Shown here piece after piece: positions 16,224 to 30,550 of a DNA stretch of 64,000 bases (position 1 is the first letter of the stretch; each line of letters begins with the position of its first letter). The DNA comes from Butyrivibrio sp. Lineage in GTDB: Bacteria > Bacillota > Clostridia > Lachnospirales > Lachnospiraceae. Location: contig NZ_JAFRGN010000007.1 of NCBI RefSeq assembly GCF_017433805.1, positions 202,203 to 266,202 of the forward strand, written 5' to 3'. A model generated the notes under the pieces. It ran no database searches. It saw only the letters and a program-made list of their open reading frames with translations, and had not been told where the DNA came from. The translations under genes were made by a program, and so were the position numbers.

Positions 16224-17333
16224 ATGATGGGGAAAGTAACTATAAGTCATAGTATGGGGGAGGATTCTACCAATGTTTCCAATATTTTCATTGACGAATA
16301 CATGCAAGATGCAAATGATGCGCAGCTCAAAGTTTACTTGTTTTTATTGCGTATGATGGCATCGAACTTACCAACAAGCGTTCCAGATCTTGCTGATAAG
16401 TTCAACCACACAGAGAAGGATGTAATCCGTGCTCTCAAGTACTGGGAGAAAAAGGGTCTCATCAGTCTTGTTTATGATGCAGATCAGAATCTGACCAGTA
16501 TCCACATGGAAGAGATTTCTTCTCACAGAGGCTATGGCAGAAGAAAAGAAGACAGCGTTATCCACGCTCTTCCTTCTATTCAGAAAGCCCCTGCTAACGA
16601 GGTTGCTGAACCGGTTTATGAGAAGCCACATTACACAGCAGCTCAGCTCCGTAATTTCAAAGAGAATTCAGGAAGCGGAATCATGTTCGTAGCTGAGCAG
16701 TATTATGGCAGACCTCTTAATCCTTCAGAGATGTCTACAATTTATTATATTCATGATGAACTTAAGTTTAGCGATGAACTTTTGGACTATCTGATGCAGT
16801 ACTGCGTCGATAATCATAAATCTGATTTCAGATATATGGAGAAGGTTGCCATTAGCTGGAATCAGGAAGGCATCAAGACGCCAAGACAGGCTCGTGCGGA
16901 AAGCTACAAACATGATGGGGACATTATTTCAGTAATGAAGGCCCTGGGTATGGAAAATTCACCAACTATAACGGAGGGGTCCGTTATCAGTTCGTGGCGT
17001 GGGGAGCTCGAATTTTCGATGGATATCATTATGGAAGCCTGCGAACGCACTGTCATGGCCACACAGAAGAATCGCTTGAAGTATTGCGACAGCATTCTTC
17101 GTTCCTGGCATAAGAGCAAAGTAACATCAAGGGAGGATATTGCCAGATTAGACGATGCGCATACCGCTGACCTTCGTAAAAAGAAGGCTAAGGCTTCCGT
17201 TTCATCCATCGATGTTAAGGCCCGCTTAGACGAATCATATATTCGTCCTAACGGTTCCCAGAATCACTTCAATCAGTTCCAGCAGAATACATATAATTTT
17301 GCTGAGCTCGAGTCGAAGCTTCTGGACAACTGA
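16224..17333 (+). CDS. DnaD-like primosome protein with two DnaD/DnaB C-terminal domains
   Basis: This 369-residue protein has an N-terminal winged-helix part (AQLKVYLFLLRMM ... DVIRALKYWEKKGLI, about residues 30-85). Two successive DnaB_2/DnaD C-terminal domains follow: about 135-215, with ILYLMQYCVDN-like and YMEKVAISW segments, and about 230-300, with GDIISVMKALGM and CDSILRSWHKS. In low-GC Gram-positives such proteins remodel DNA and help load the replicative helicase at origins and restart forks. The ATG at 16224 follows AAGAGGTGA; a GTG at 16212 overlaps that site. The 158-base gap to the DnaI-like gene contains a structured leader. Whether it corresponds to Bacillus DnaD or DnaB cannot be decided. 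Confidence 0.85.
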   Translation: MMGKVTISHSMGEDSTNVSNIFIDEYMQDANDAQLKVYLFLLRMMASNLPTSVPDLADKFNHTEKDVIRALKYWEKKGLISLVYDADQNLTSIHMEEISSHRGYGRRKEDSVIHALPSIQKAPANEVAEPVYEKPHYTAAQLRNFKENSGSGIMFVAEQYYGRPLNPSEMSTIYYIHDELKFSDELLDYLMQYCVDNHKSDFRYMEKVAISWNQEGIKTPRQARAESYKHDGDIISVMKALGMENSPTITEGSVISSWRGELEFSMDIIMEACERTVMATQKNRLKYCDSILRSWHKSKVTSREDIARLDDAHTADLRKKKAKASVSSIDVKARLDESYIRPNGSQNHFNQFQQNTYNFAELESKLLDN

Positions 17334-17344
17334 TATATGCATTT

Positions 17345-17445
17345 CTCATATCTGGCCTGGGAATCAGGTATGAGCATCACAAGAGCCCAGCCCTGTACTT
17401 TGTTTTGGTGGCGGTAGTACTACCTTCCCCGGAACACGTACGGGG
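17345..17445 (+). ncRNA. Candidate structured leader with H-type pseudoknot
   Basis: CTCATATCTG (17345-17354) pairs with CAGGTATGAG (17365-17374) to form a 10-bp stem including one U-G pair. Its loop contains CTGGG (17357-17361), which can pair with CCCAG at 17386-17390, giving an H-type pseudoknot. GGTAGTACTACC (17413-17424) and a CCCCG/CGGGG hairpin (17427-17445) follow. No known riboswitch class is recognised and there is no T tract. If it acts, it would control the downstream helicase-loader gene, whose ATG is 48 bases further on. Confidence 0.45.
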
Positions 17446-17492
17446 CTATATTGTGCACATTACTACATAACTTGGAAAATTAAGGAGACATC

Positions 17493-18476
17493 ATGGCATT
17501 AACCAACGCTCAATATGACGCAATAATGCATGAATACGAAGAAAGGCGCTCTCTCCACAGACAGGAGTTGGAGGACAGACAGCGCTATGTATATGATAAC
17601 GTTCCAGGCTACAAGGAGTTAGAAGATGCCATTGCTACAACAAGTGTCAACTTTGGTAAAAGACTTCTCTCTGGCGAACGTCTCGACAGATCAGCACTTA
17701 GAAATGAAATCGCTGAGCTTTCCAAGCAAAAGCTTACTCTTTTAACAGAGGCAGGCTTTTCTTCTGATTATCTTGATATGGGTTATACCTGCCAGGATTG
17801 TAAGGATACTGGCTATGTAGGTAACGAAAAATGTCATTGCTTCAAACAAAAGATCATTGAAGCTCTTTATGATAAATCCAATCTTAAAATCATGACAAAA
17901 TCCGCTAATTTCAAGCTTCTTTCCGAGAAGTACTACTCTGGAGAAGACCTTAAAAGATTCCAGGGTGCTGTTCGCACTAGTGAAGATTTTGTTAAGAATT
18001 TCAACTCTGACTACCAAAATTTATTCTTTTATGGTACAGTTGGTACTGGCAAATCATTCCTATCGGTTTGCGTTGCCAACGAACTACTTAAGAAAGGGCA
18101 TTCAGTCATATATTTCAGTTCCCTAGGCCTATTCACAATGCTTTCCGAATATGCCTTTGACTACAAGGCCAAGCAGGAGCTCCACGATATCTACGAAGAT
18201 TTGTACAACTGTGAGCTTCTTATCATAGATGACCTTGGCACGGAACGAATCAACAATTTTGTGTTATCTGAGTTTTTCTCCTGTATCAACGAGCGTGATA
18301 TCAGGAAGAAATCAACGATCATAACCACAAACCTTTCTCTTGAAGACTTACAGGCTATTTACTCGGATCGAATAGTGTCGAGAATTGTCAGCAATTACAA
18401 GCTTCTCAAACTATCTGGTCCAGATATCCGTAAATTAAAGAAAATTGCTAAAAAAGAAAGCGAGGATTTGCAGTAA
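17493..18476 (+). CDS. DnaI/DnaC-like helicase-loader AAA+ ATPase
   Basis: This 327-residue AAA+ protein has an N-terminal helical region, a zinc-ribbon-like cluster CQDCKDTGYVGNEKCHC (about residues 100-116) and Walker A FYGTVGTGKSFL (about 178-190). Walker B is LLIIDDLG, and sensor and arginine-finger residues lie near SDRIVSRI. The layout matches Bacillus DnaI, which loads the replicative helicase onto DNA. The start has AAGGAG. The stop overlaps the prs start by one base (TAATG). The helicase it would load, DnaB, is encoded in this window at 42.2 kb. Confidence 0.9.
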   Translation: MALTNAQYDAIMHEYEERRSLHRQELEDRQRYVYDNVPGYKELEDAIATTSVNFGKRLLSGERLDRSALRNEIAELSKQKLTLLTEAGFSSDYLDMGYTCQDCKDTGYVGNEKCHCFKQKIIEALYDKSNLKIMTKSANFKLLSEKYYSGEDLKRFQGAVRTSEDFVKNFNSDYQNLFFYGTVGTGKSFLSVCVANELLKKGHSVIYFSSLGLFTMLSEYAFDYKAKQELHDIYEDLYNCELLIIDDLGTERINNFVLSEFFSCINERDIRKKSTIITTNLSLEDLQAIYSDRIVSRIVSNYKLLKLSGPDIRKLKKIAKKESEDLQ

Positions 18477-19690
18477 TGCCAAAGAGAGAAGAGAAACGTA
18501 ATCTGGAGACAATTCCTGTAGGATCACTTGGAATCATCCCACTTAAGGGTGTCAAGCCTCTTGCAGAAAAAGTTGATTACTATCTCGTTAAATGGAGAGC
18601 TGAGAGGGAGAACGAGCACAAAGGAAGTCTTGCTTTTACAGGCTATGAGCGTCCATCTTACATTCTGGATGCTGAGGTTCCAAGATTCGGAACTGGTGAA
18701 GCCAAGGGTGTTATCAGGACTTCAGTTCGTGGAGATGACCTCTATCTTCTCGTAGATGTATGTAACTATTCACAGACCTATTCTCTTTTTGGTCAGGAGA
18801 ACCACATGTCTCCTGATGATCATTACCAGGATCTCAAAAGAATAATCGCAGCTGTTGGTGGTAAGGCTAGACGTATCACAGTTATCATGCCTTTCCTCTA
18901 TGAGTCAAGACAGCACAAGAGAAGCTCAAGAGAATCTCTTGACTGCGCTATTGCTCTCCAGGAGCTGGTTAGCATGGGTGTTGATAACATTATTACCTTC
19001 GATGCTCATGATCCTAGAGTTCAGAATGCTATTCCTCTTAACGGATTTGAAACAGTCCGCACTACATATCAGTTTATCAAGGCTCTCCTTCGCAATGTAT
19101 GGGATCTCAAGATTGATTCAGACCATATGATGGTTATTTCCCCTGATGAAGGCGGAATGGGAAGAGCTATCTATCTTGCCAGCGTACTTGGTCTCGATGT
19201 AGGTATGTTCTACAAGAGACGTGATTATACACAGGTTGTTGACGGACGTAACCCTATCGTTTCTCACGAGTTCCTCGGAACAAGCGTTGAGGGCAAGTCA
19301 GTTATTATCGTTGATGATATGATTTCATCAGGTGAGAGCCTTATCGATGTTGCCAAGGCACTCAAAGAGCGTAAGGCAGCCAGAATCTATGCATTCTCAA
19401 CCTTCGGTCTTTTCACAAACGGACTTGAAGAGTTTGATAAAGCTTATGAGGAAGGTCTTATCGACAGAGTACTTACTACTAACCTTGTATATCAGACTCC
19501 AGAGCTGTTATCACGTGAGTGGTACATTAGCTGCGATATGAGTAAGTACATTGCTTACCTTATCGATACACTTAACCACGATGCTTCTATCAGCGATCTT
19601 CTGAATCCTGTAGAGCGTATCAACAGCATTATCGAGCGCTACAACAGTGGCGAGCTTCGTGCTTCACTTGAGGCAGAAAAGAAAATCTGA
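18476..19690 (+). CDS. prs: Ribose-phosphate pyrophosphokinase
   Basis: Prs makes PRPP from ribose-5-phosphate and ATP for nucleotide, histidine and tryptophan synthesis. The 404 residues are clearly longer than the usual 310-320. Extra sequence is present at the N-terminus (about 1-60) and C-terminus. The signatures are intact: FDAHDPRVQNAI, and the PRPP-binding loop VIIVDDMISSGESLID. It overlaps the helicase-loader gene by one base, so it is translationally coupled to replication genes. A strong bidirectional terminator follows. Confidence 0.94.
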   Translation: MPKREEKRNLETIPVGSLGIIPLKGVKPLAEKVDYYLVKWRAERENEHKGSLAFTGYERPSYILDAEVPRFGTGEAKGVIRTSVRGDDLYLLVDVCNYSQTYSLFGQENHMSPDDHYQDLKRIIAAVGGKARRITVIMPFLYESRQHKRSSRESLDCAIALQELVSMGVDNIITFDAHDPRVQNAIPLNGFETVRTTYQFIKALLRNVWDLKIDSDHMMVISPDEGGMGRAIYLASVLGLDVGMFYKRRDYTQVVDGRNPIVSHEFLGTSVEGKSVIIVDDMISSGESLIDVAKALKERKAARIYAFSTFGLFTNGLEEFDKAYEEGLIDRVLTTNLVYQTPELLSREWYISCDMSKYIAYLIDTLNHDASISDLLNPVERINSIIERYNSGELRASLEAEKKI

Positions 19691-19707
19691 TAATTTACAG
19701 CAAATAT

Positions 19708-19741
19708 AAGCCTGGTTGTTATCTCTAACAACCAGGCTTTT
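19708..19741. terminator. Bidirectional terminator after prs
   Basis: A perfect 14-bp stem, AAGCCTGGTTGTTA with TAACAACCAGGCTT, encloses a TCTC loop and ends in a T run. It serves prs and the convergent lipoprotein gene. Confidence 0.9.
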
Positions 19742-19780
19742 CTATATCTATACCCTCTAAACCCCATAATCTGAATCTGA

Positions 19781-20755
19781 TTAGAATGACAAGAATGTGA
19801 GCGAATCAATGATTCCTGCAAGTCTATCAGATACTTCCATATCCAACTCTTCATTACCACTCTTGTGGCCAATTACTTCAAAGGAAAGATATCCTTCCAT
19901 GTAATCTCTTGTTACAGCTTCCATATAAAGACCTGAACCTGTCTCTGCTGGAGGACATGAAGCCCAGTATCCATGAATCTCTTCTGTTCCTGGGAAAACA
20001 CCTTCTGATGTAGTTGCGTTTTCACCATATTCCTGAACAAATGCATCTCTGGCTTCCTTGGCACTCTTATCTACATCATAGGTAACCATGATCATGTTGG
20101 TTCCTACGCCCTCTCCGTTGTAGACAATAGCTACCTTGTTACCATCCTGAGTTATATCAAACAGATTAGGATCATACTTGATGCTCCATCCATTCTGATT
20201 CTCGTAGATGTAATCACCATCGCTTACATAGTTGATAGCGTTGAAGGTATCAGGATCTGCATCTGGAAGATACTCAAAAACAAGCTCAAGCTTCATATCA
20301 TCGTCGTAGTAACCATAGACATTTCTGTCCTCTACGCCTGTTACCACTAATACATCCTCTAATACGTCAACACTGCCAAAGGAAAAGCGAACCTGTCCAT
20401 CTTCCTGTACACAGTCAAATGGAATTCCTGCGCCATTTGATCCTTCCTCTGTACGCCCCCAGTCATCACCATTGAAGACATAGAAATAATTCTTGGCAGG
20501 ATCTTCAGCATCTTTTGCATAGTTTACATAGACGCCCTTTTTGAAATACTGTATGGCTTCTGCAGCTTCTGAAGTCTCAGCTTCTGCTGCAAGTGCTACA
20601 GATTCTTCTTCAATCACTTCTTCTGTGATCTCTGAAACCTCAAACTCCGCAAGGTCTGATGCAGCTTCAGCGCTTCCACAGCCAGTAAGTGTCATTGCTG
20701 CAAGTGATAAGATTGCAGTAAGTGTGAGTAACTTCTTTGAAGACTGACTTTTCAT
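19781..20755 (-). CDS. Uncharacterised secreted lipoprotein
   Basis: This 324-residue predicted lipoprotein begins MKSQSSKKLLTLT, with AAMTLTGCGS giving an LTGC lipobox. An acidic, Ala/Glu-rich linker follows to about residue 55. The start at 20755 is preceded by AGGAGGG; an in-frame extension upstream has none. The mature part contains two repeated-looking segments, FKKGVYVNYAKDAEDPAKNYFYVF and IYENQNGWSIKYDPNLFDI, with several aromatic residues. I recognise no family. A solute-binding or envelope-stress role cannot be shown. It is preceded by a terminator from the upstream HAD gene, so it probably has its own promoter. Confidence 0.8.
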   Translation of the reverse strand: MKSQSSKKLLTLTAILSLAAMTLTGCGSAEAASDLAEFEVSEITEEVIEEESVALAAEAETSEAAEAIQYFKKGVYVNYAKDAEDPAKNYFYVFNGDDWGRTEEGSNGAGIPFDCVQEDGQVRFSFGSVDVLEDVLVVTGVEDRNVYGYYDDDMKLELVFEYLPDADPDTFNAINYVSDGDYIYENQNGWSIKYDPNLFDITQDGNKVAIVYNGEGVGTNMIMVTYDVDKSAKEARDAFVQEYGENATTSEGVFPGTEEIHGYWASCPPAETGSGLYMEAVTRDYMEGYLSFEVIGHKSGNEELDMEVSDRLAGIIDSLTFLSF

Positions 20756-20892
20756 AATATTTCTCCCTCCTAAATAAAAACTATGTTTCACTATCTCGCC
20801 CCTCATGTGAAATAATGTTACATTGAAGATTATATTACTCCTCTTATTGCCCCAATGATATTAATAAAATATAAAGTATTATAAAAACTTTA

Positions 20893-20930
20893 TTTAAAAA
20901 GCCTGACTCCTCAGGTAGAATCAGGCTTTG
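20893..20930 (-). terminator. Terminator after the beta-phosphoglucomutase-like gene
   Basis: On the minus strand AAAGCCTGA pairs with TCAGGCTTT around a 14-base loop, followed by T5. It lies 13 bases after the HAD stop codon. Confidence 0.85.
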
Positions 20931-20942
20931 TTACAGGTTTCA

Positions 20943-21596
20943 TTATTCAAAAAGTTTTTTAATATCAAGAAGTGAATCTACGCAGGAGTAGAGCTTACCT
21001 CTTAGTTCCTCATCAGGCTGCGATAAATCTGGTACCATTATGACGTTGCAACCAGCAAGAAAAGCGCTTGTAACACCGTTAGGTGAGTCCTCTACAGCAA
21101 AGGTCTCATTTGGAGGAAGGCCCAGCTGCTCGCAGGCGTATGCGTATATGTCTGGCGCCGGCTTACCAAGCTTGACCATATCAGAGCAGATAATCCTGTC
21201 AAAATGGTCAAATAATCCCAGTTTATTAAGGTATCCCTTGGTTCTCTCATATTCATTGGCTGTAGCGATACAGGTTAATATTCCATGCTCACGAAGCCAT
21301 ATGAGAATCTCTTTTGCTCCAGGTTTAAGGGGAATTCCCTGCTCTTTAATAATATCTGCAACAAGGCCCTTACGATATTCTCTGACCTCGTTGTAATCAA
21401 AGTCCTGTCCAAACCACTCTTTGAACTTCTCAGGCGCAAAAGGCCTTCCAAGAGATCTTAGTTCCAGTGGCATCCATGGCTCGCACTTATATCCAAAGTG
21501 TGCAAGAGCCTCAGGCCAGGCCTTCTGATAGAATTTCTCTGTATCTGTAAGTGTACCGTCAAGGTCAAAGATTACTGCCTTAATGTCTTTGTTCAT
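20943..21596 (-). CDS. HAD-superfamily hydrolase, beta-phosphoglucomutase-like
   Basis: This 217-residue phosphatase or phosphomutase has motif I IKAVIFDLDGTLTDTE, motif II CIATANE, the Lys of KLGKPAPDIY and motif IV AVEDSPNGVTSAFLAG. The cap domain (about residues 17-85) puts it in the beta-PGM/phosphatase subfamily. The substrate is unknown. The ATG at 21596 has GAGGAATAT upstream; a TTG at 21599 is also possible. It follows the unusual ING-repeat protein by about 80 bases that carry the dispersed 19-nt repeat. Confidence 0.9.
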   Translation of the reverse strand: MNKDIKAVIFDLDGTLTDTEKFYQKAWPEALAHFGYKCEPWMPLELRSLGRPFAPEKFKEWFGQDFDYNEVREYRKGLVADIIKEQGIPLKPGAKEILIWLREHGILTCIATANEYERTKGYLNKLGLFDHFDRIICSDMVKLGKPAPDIYAYACEQLGLPPNETFAVEDSPNGVTSAFLAGCNVIMVPDLSQPDEELRGKLYSCVDSLLDIKKLFE

Positions 21597-21632
21597 CAAA
21601 TATATTCCTCGGATGCTTCAACATATTTAATA

Positions 21633-21651
21633 ATATACGAATTGCTCCATG
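21633..21651. repeat. 19-nt exact repeat, copy 1
   Basis: The minus-strand sequence CATGGAGCAATTCGTATAT is identical to 33621-33639 on the plus strand. It lies in the 79-base gap upstream of the HAD gene at 20943. The flanks also share ATGATAT on one side and an ATATG on the other. Confidence 0.75.
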
Positions 21652-21675
21652 GCTTTCGACGCTTATATCATTAGA

Positions 21676-22929
21676 TTATAGCTCATAATACTCCGCATTG
21701 ATATACTTGGTATCATCTTCAAAGGCTGAAGGCTCAGAACTAACATTACTATCTTCTGCCGCGCTGCCAAATAATCCCTCAAATAGCGAACTTATGGTGT
21801 TTGTTCCGATAAGCGCAACATCGCTGGAAACAGAGCTAACAGCGCCCTTCTGGTCGTTGGAGCAGCTTACCTTAGCACAGTCTCTTATCTTAAGGCGCTG
21901 TCTGATAAGCTCAGGTGGAACATCCTTATCAATCTTAAGAAGTGCTACATCGCTTACAACCATTCCACCAGCCGCTGCTTCCAAGGTAGCCCTGTCGATA
22001 TTAGCTATGGCAACATCTCTGATTTCTGTTCCCTGCTTAATAATGAGCTTATCGCATTTAGCTCCGATCTCCTCAAGTCTCTGAACGCACGCTTTCTCAG
22101 CACAGATATCACCCTCCACAATAAGAGTTTCAATCTTTTCTAGTGCTCCCAGATTAGAAGCTGCAATATCCGCATTTCCAATGATGTAAAGGCTTGTTCC
22201 ATTGGCATTTACAAATTTCTCATCAATCTCATTCTGATCAGACACAACAACTGTGCAGTTATCAGGAATTTCCACGATCTCAGCCTCAATATTAAAAAGA
22301 GGAAGAGCTGTCTCAATGTTTTTCTTTCTAATGTACACTTTCTCTGTGCTAAACTTTATATTCTTCTCGGCCAGCTTTGCAAAATCTGTCTCTTTGTCCC
22401 CATCATAGATGAAATTCGCTGCAAAATAGCCCGTATTCTCAGGTGCTCGCAATGGAAAATACTTATCCAGCTTATACCTGTTGTCCATAAGTGTATAATC
22501 ATCGGGATATGACTTGGTCATACCGTTGATGGACAGTCCAGGGAATGGCAAAAGAGCTGCAATACTCTTAGGACACAGAATAAGGCCATTGATAGAGATT
22601 CTGCTAAACTTTCTAAGCGCATCCTGTGCACCAGGCGCAATCTTGAGAAGTCCATTTATAGTGATAGCTGTTCCTTCAGCAACATCTGTCTGTGGTGTTA
22701 TCTCATAAACGCCATTGATGTTGAGGTTCTTGTTGCCAGGATCCTCGCTCATATCCTTACTTCTGACTTCCTCAGCCTTGATATTGAAGGGCAATCTATT
22801 AAGAATCTCTTTACTTCTATCGTCAACAATAAGCTCTTCTGTATATATCCTTATCTGACTGAACTCTCTATAATTCTCTTCATTGATCTTTCTCGCATCA
22901 CATTTCTGGCAGTTAATTCTAAGCTTCAT
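21676..22929 (-). CDS. Unrecognised protein with ING motifs, encoded next to a sigma factor
   Basis: This 417-residue protein has no family I recognise. It starts MKLRINCQKCDARKINEENY, with a CxxC at residues 7-10 like a minimal zinc site, and has no signal peptide or membrane segment. From about residue 65 to 165 the same short pattern returns: NLNINGVYEI, AITINGLLKI, RISINGLILC and GLSINGMTKS. This suggests a parallel beta-solenoid. Between about 210 and 370 further repeats of an IxGxxDI-type strand, for example LYIIGNADIA and LIVEGDICAE, continue it. The gene lies 46 bases after the sigma-70-family gene and is probably in the same transcript. It may be a scaffold protein, or a regulator or target of that sigma factor. 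Confidence 0.75.
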   Translation of the reverse strand: MKLRINCQKCDARKINEENYREFSQIRIYTEELIVDDRSKEILNRLPFNIKAEEVRSKDMSEDPGNKNLNINGVYEITPQTDVAEGTAITINGLLKIAPGAQDALRKFSRISINGLILCPKSIAALLPFPGLSINGMTKSYPDDYTLMDNRYKLDKYFPLRAPENTGYFAANFIYDGDKETDFAKLAEKNIKFSTEKVYIRKKNIETALPLFNIEAEIVEIPDNCTVVVSDQNEIDEKFVNANGTSLYIIGNADIAASNLGALEKIETLIVEGDICAEKACVQRLEEIGAKCDKLIIKQGTEIRDVAIANIDRATLEAAAGGMVVSDVALLKIDKDVPPELIRQRLKIRDCAKVSCSNDQKGAVSSVSSDVALIGTNTISSLFEGLFGSAAEDSNVSSEPSAFEDDTKYINAEYYEL

Positions 22930-22975
22930 CTTTTTTCCCCTTTCGTATTTCGCATCCCCTTGTAAACAATCTGTT

Positions 22976-23455
22976 TTACAATAACCTCTTTAAATGTTCT
23001 CTGGCTTCATGGAGCTTGCTTCTGACTGTTCCTGCAGGAATTCCCAGCATAGTACCGATCTGCCCAGATGAATATCCATCCACATACCGAAGTATCAGTA
23101 GCTTAGCCTCCTGTACATCCATAGAAGCAAGGACACTCATAAGCTCTTTTTCTGAGTAATTGTCAAAAGAATTTCCTGGTACTGGCCCAGTATCCATTCC
23201 ACTTGTATCAGCAAAAAGACTTTCATTCTTGCGTTTTCTCATGGTATCAATGAAAATATTCTTGATAGTCCGATAAAGCCAGGCTCTCTGCTGATTAAAA
23301 TCAAGTCCACTGATATCGCCATAGTGGTTTATAGCCCTAAGAAACCCTTCCTGGACAATCTCTCTTGCCATATCCTCATTCTGGGTCATCATAGAGCACC
23401 ATTTGACTAGTTCAGGATTCAGTTTTTCATACAGGTATGCTATTTCCTGCTCCAT
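22976..23455 (-). CDS. ECF-type RNA polymerase sigma factor
   Basis: This 159-residue sigma-70-family factor is of the extracytoplasmic-function size. Region 2 is at about residues 12-75 (DMAREIVQEGFLRAINHYG and RAWLYRTIKNIFIDTMRKRK) and region 4 at about 100-155 (AKLLILRYVDGYSSGQI with GTVRSKLHEAREHL). The ATG at 23455 has GGGGAG nine bases upstream; an upstream TTG at 23488 is less likely. No typical anti-sigma factor with a membrane helix follows; instead the CxxC/ING protein does. That neighbour is therefore the best candidate for a partner. Confidence 0.85.
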   Translation of the reverse strand: MEQEIAYLYEKLNPELVKWCSMMTQNEDMAREIVQEGFLRAINHYGDISGLDFNQQRAWLYRTIKNIFIDTMRKRKNESLFADTSGMDTGPVPGNSFDNYSEKELMSVLASMDVQEAKLLILRYVDGYSSGQIGTMLGIPAGTVRSKLHEAREHLKRLL

Positions 23456-23564
23456 TTCCCCATGCTCCCCAAAATAAGCAGTAATCAAAAGTACTTTCTG
23501 TATATATAACGTTTGGAAATTAAAAAGTGTTGGAAAAATTTAGAATTTTAGAATATTTTATTTC

Positions 23565-23605
23565 AAAAAGACGGAGTGCGTCAATCAAATCCGCACTCCG
23601 TCTGC
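23565..23605 (-). terminator. Terminator after the LUD-domain gene
   Basis: AGACGGAGTGCG and CGCACTCCGTCT form a perfect 12-bp stem with an 11-base loop, followed by T4 on the minus strand. It closes the unit that runs from 29978 to 23627. Confidence 0.9.
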
Positions 23606-23626
23606 ATTTCAAGTATTTATATTGTA

Positions 23627-24256
23627 TTAGAATCCCAGATTATCGTTAACAAGGATTACATGAATTCTGTCCTTGTGTCTTGAGAATCTTGTGATAAGGA
23701 ACTGACAGCAGATAGTATCTGGTGACTTACAGTTCATACAAGAGCCTGTCTTGGCACATGGTGTGTTAAGTCCAAAACGCTGAGCATTGATAGGAGCAGC
23801 AACGTTTCTGGCTCTCTTCATGGCACCATCCACATCGTCGCAGATTTTGTTCATACCAACGATGAACAGAACCTTCTTTGGTCCCTGTGCTATAGCAGAT
23901 ACTCTGTTGGAGTTACCATCAATATTGACAATAACGCCATCTTCAGTCATTGCATTAGCACTAACAAGGAATACATCTGCATCGTATGCAGCAAGCATTG
24001 CAGCGCGCTTATCCTCTGCCTTATCTCTGTCGATGAAGTTATAATTGCCATTTTTAACAGCTTCTACAAGGCCGATCTCGTGAGCACTCATAGCTCCGCC
24101 CATAGTTACGCTGCTGCCTTCTGGAATAAGCTCAAGAGCTTTCTTGAGGGCTTCTTCCTTATTAGCTGCGTAATAGCCGGTCATGTTTCTGGACTCAAGG
24201 CCTGCGATAACCTTTTTTGCCAATAATTCGTTTCTCTTAACAATATTCTCGTTCAT
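23627..24256 (-). CDS. LUD-domain protein (lactate utilisation LutC/YkgG type)
   Basis: This 209-residue protein has the LUD fold: SVTMGGAMSAHEIGLVEAV, then DVFLVSANAMTEDGVIVNID and NRVSAIAQGPKKVLFIVG. The C-terminus has a cysteine cluster, CAKTGSCMNCKSPDTICC (about residues 168-185), typical of the stand-alone version common in clostridia. LutA and LutB partners are absent nearby, so lactate oxidation cannot be assumed. The start follows AGGAGGT. It is 41 bases downstream of lacZ and likely co-transcribed with it. Confidence 0.9.
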   Translation of the reverse strand: MNENIVKRNELLAKKVIAGLESRNMTGYYAANKEEALKKALELIPEGSSVTMGGAMSAHEIGLVEAVKNGNYNFIDRDKAEDKRAAMLAAYDADVFLVSANAMTEDGVIVNIDGNSNRVSAIAQGPKKVLFIVGMNKICDDVDGAMKRARNVAAPINAQRFGLNTPCAKTGSCMNCKSPDTICCQFLITRFSRHKDRIHVILVNDNLGF

Positions 24257-24297
24257 GCCATACCTCCTACAATCTTCACATCCAAAACCTGTATATA

Positions 24298-29978
<5,681 letters not shown>

Positions 29979-30058
29979 AATTGACTTTCAATTTGAATGA
30001 TAGTAAGATTTTGATAATACAATTTAGGTTGTTTGCAGTTTTCTCGAAAGGAGAGAAT

Positions 30059-30550
30059 ATGGATCATCCAATCTTGTACCGCAAGCGCTTCATTCCAGAC
30101 GAGTGCCTAGAACTCAAGGACGACATTATCCTGGAATGCAACGATAAGCTAATCATAACTAAATGGAACACTATCCACGCCAGATGTGATCTGGCCAGAG
30201 GATACTCCTGTTATTACATCGATCGCGGCTATAAAATCAGCAAATTCTTGCGCTCTGATGGATCTCTCCTATGCTGGTACTGCGATATCATAACCTGCGA
30301 ATATGATTCTGAGAAAAATTCCCTATTAGTAATAGATCTTCTAGCTGATGTAAAAATATATCCAGATGGTCGTCAGCGTATTGTTGACCTGGATGAATTA
30401 TCCGAGGCCTTCGAAAAACGCCTTATTGACGAAGCCCTTCTGAAAAAGAGCCTGCTCTCACTGAACAAGCTCCTTAATGATCTGTATGAAGGTGGCATAC
30501 AACAACTTGCTGAGCCGATAGAAAAACTCATCGAAAACAACGATCAGTAG
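30059..30550 (+). CDS. DUF402-family protein
   Basis: This 163-residue protein has the DUF402 pattern: SKFLRSDGSLLCWYCDII, the LLVIDLLADVKIYPDGRQ stretch, and the C-terminal IVDLDELSEAFEKRLID. In Bacillus the related YtqA/Ntdp proteins are nucleoside tri/diphosphatases, but I cannot assign the reaction here. The ATG follows AAAGGAGAG. It runs divergently from the 854-residue protein and converges with the SleB-type hydrolase gene with a 7-base overlap. Confidence 0.8.
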   Translation: MDHPILYRKRFIPDECLELKDDIILECNDKLIITKWNTIHARCDLARGYSCYYIDRGYKISKFLRSDGSLLCWYCDIITCEYDSEKNSLLVIDLLADVKIYPDGRQRIVDLDELSEAFEKRLIDEALLKKSLLSLNKLLNDLYEGGIQQLAEPIEKLIENNDQ

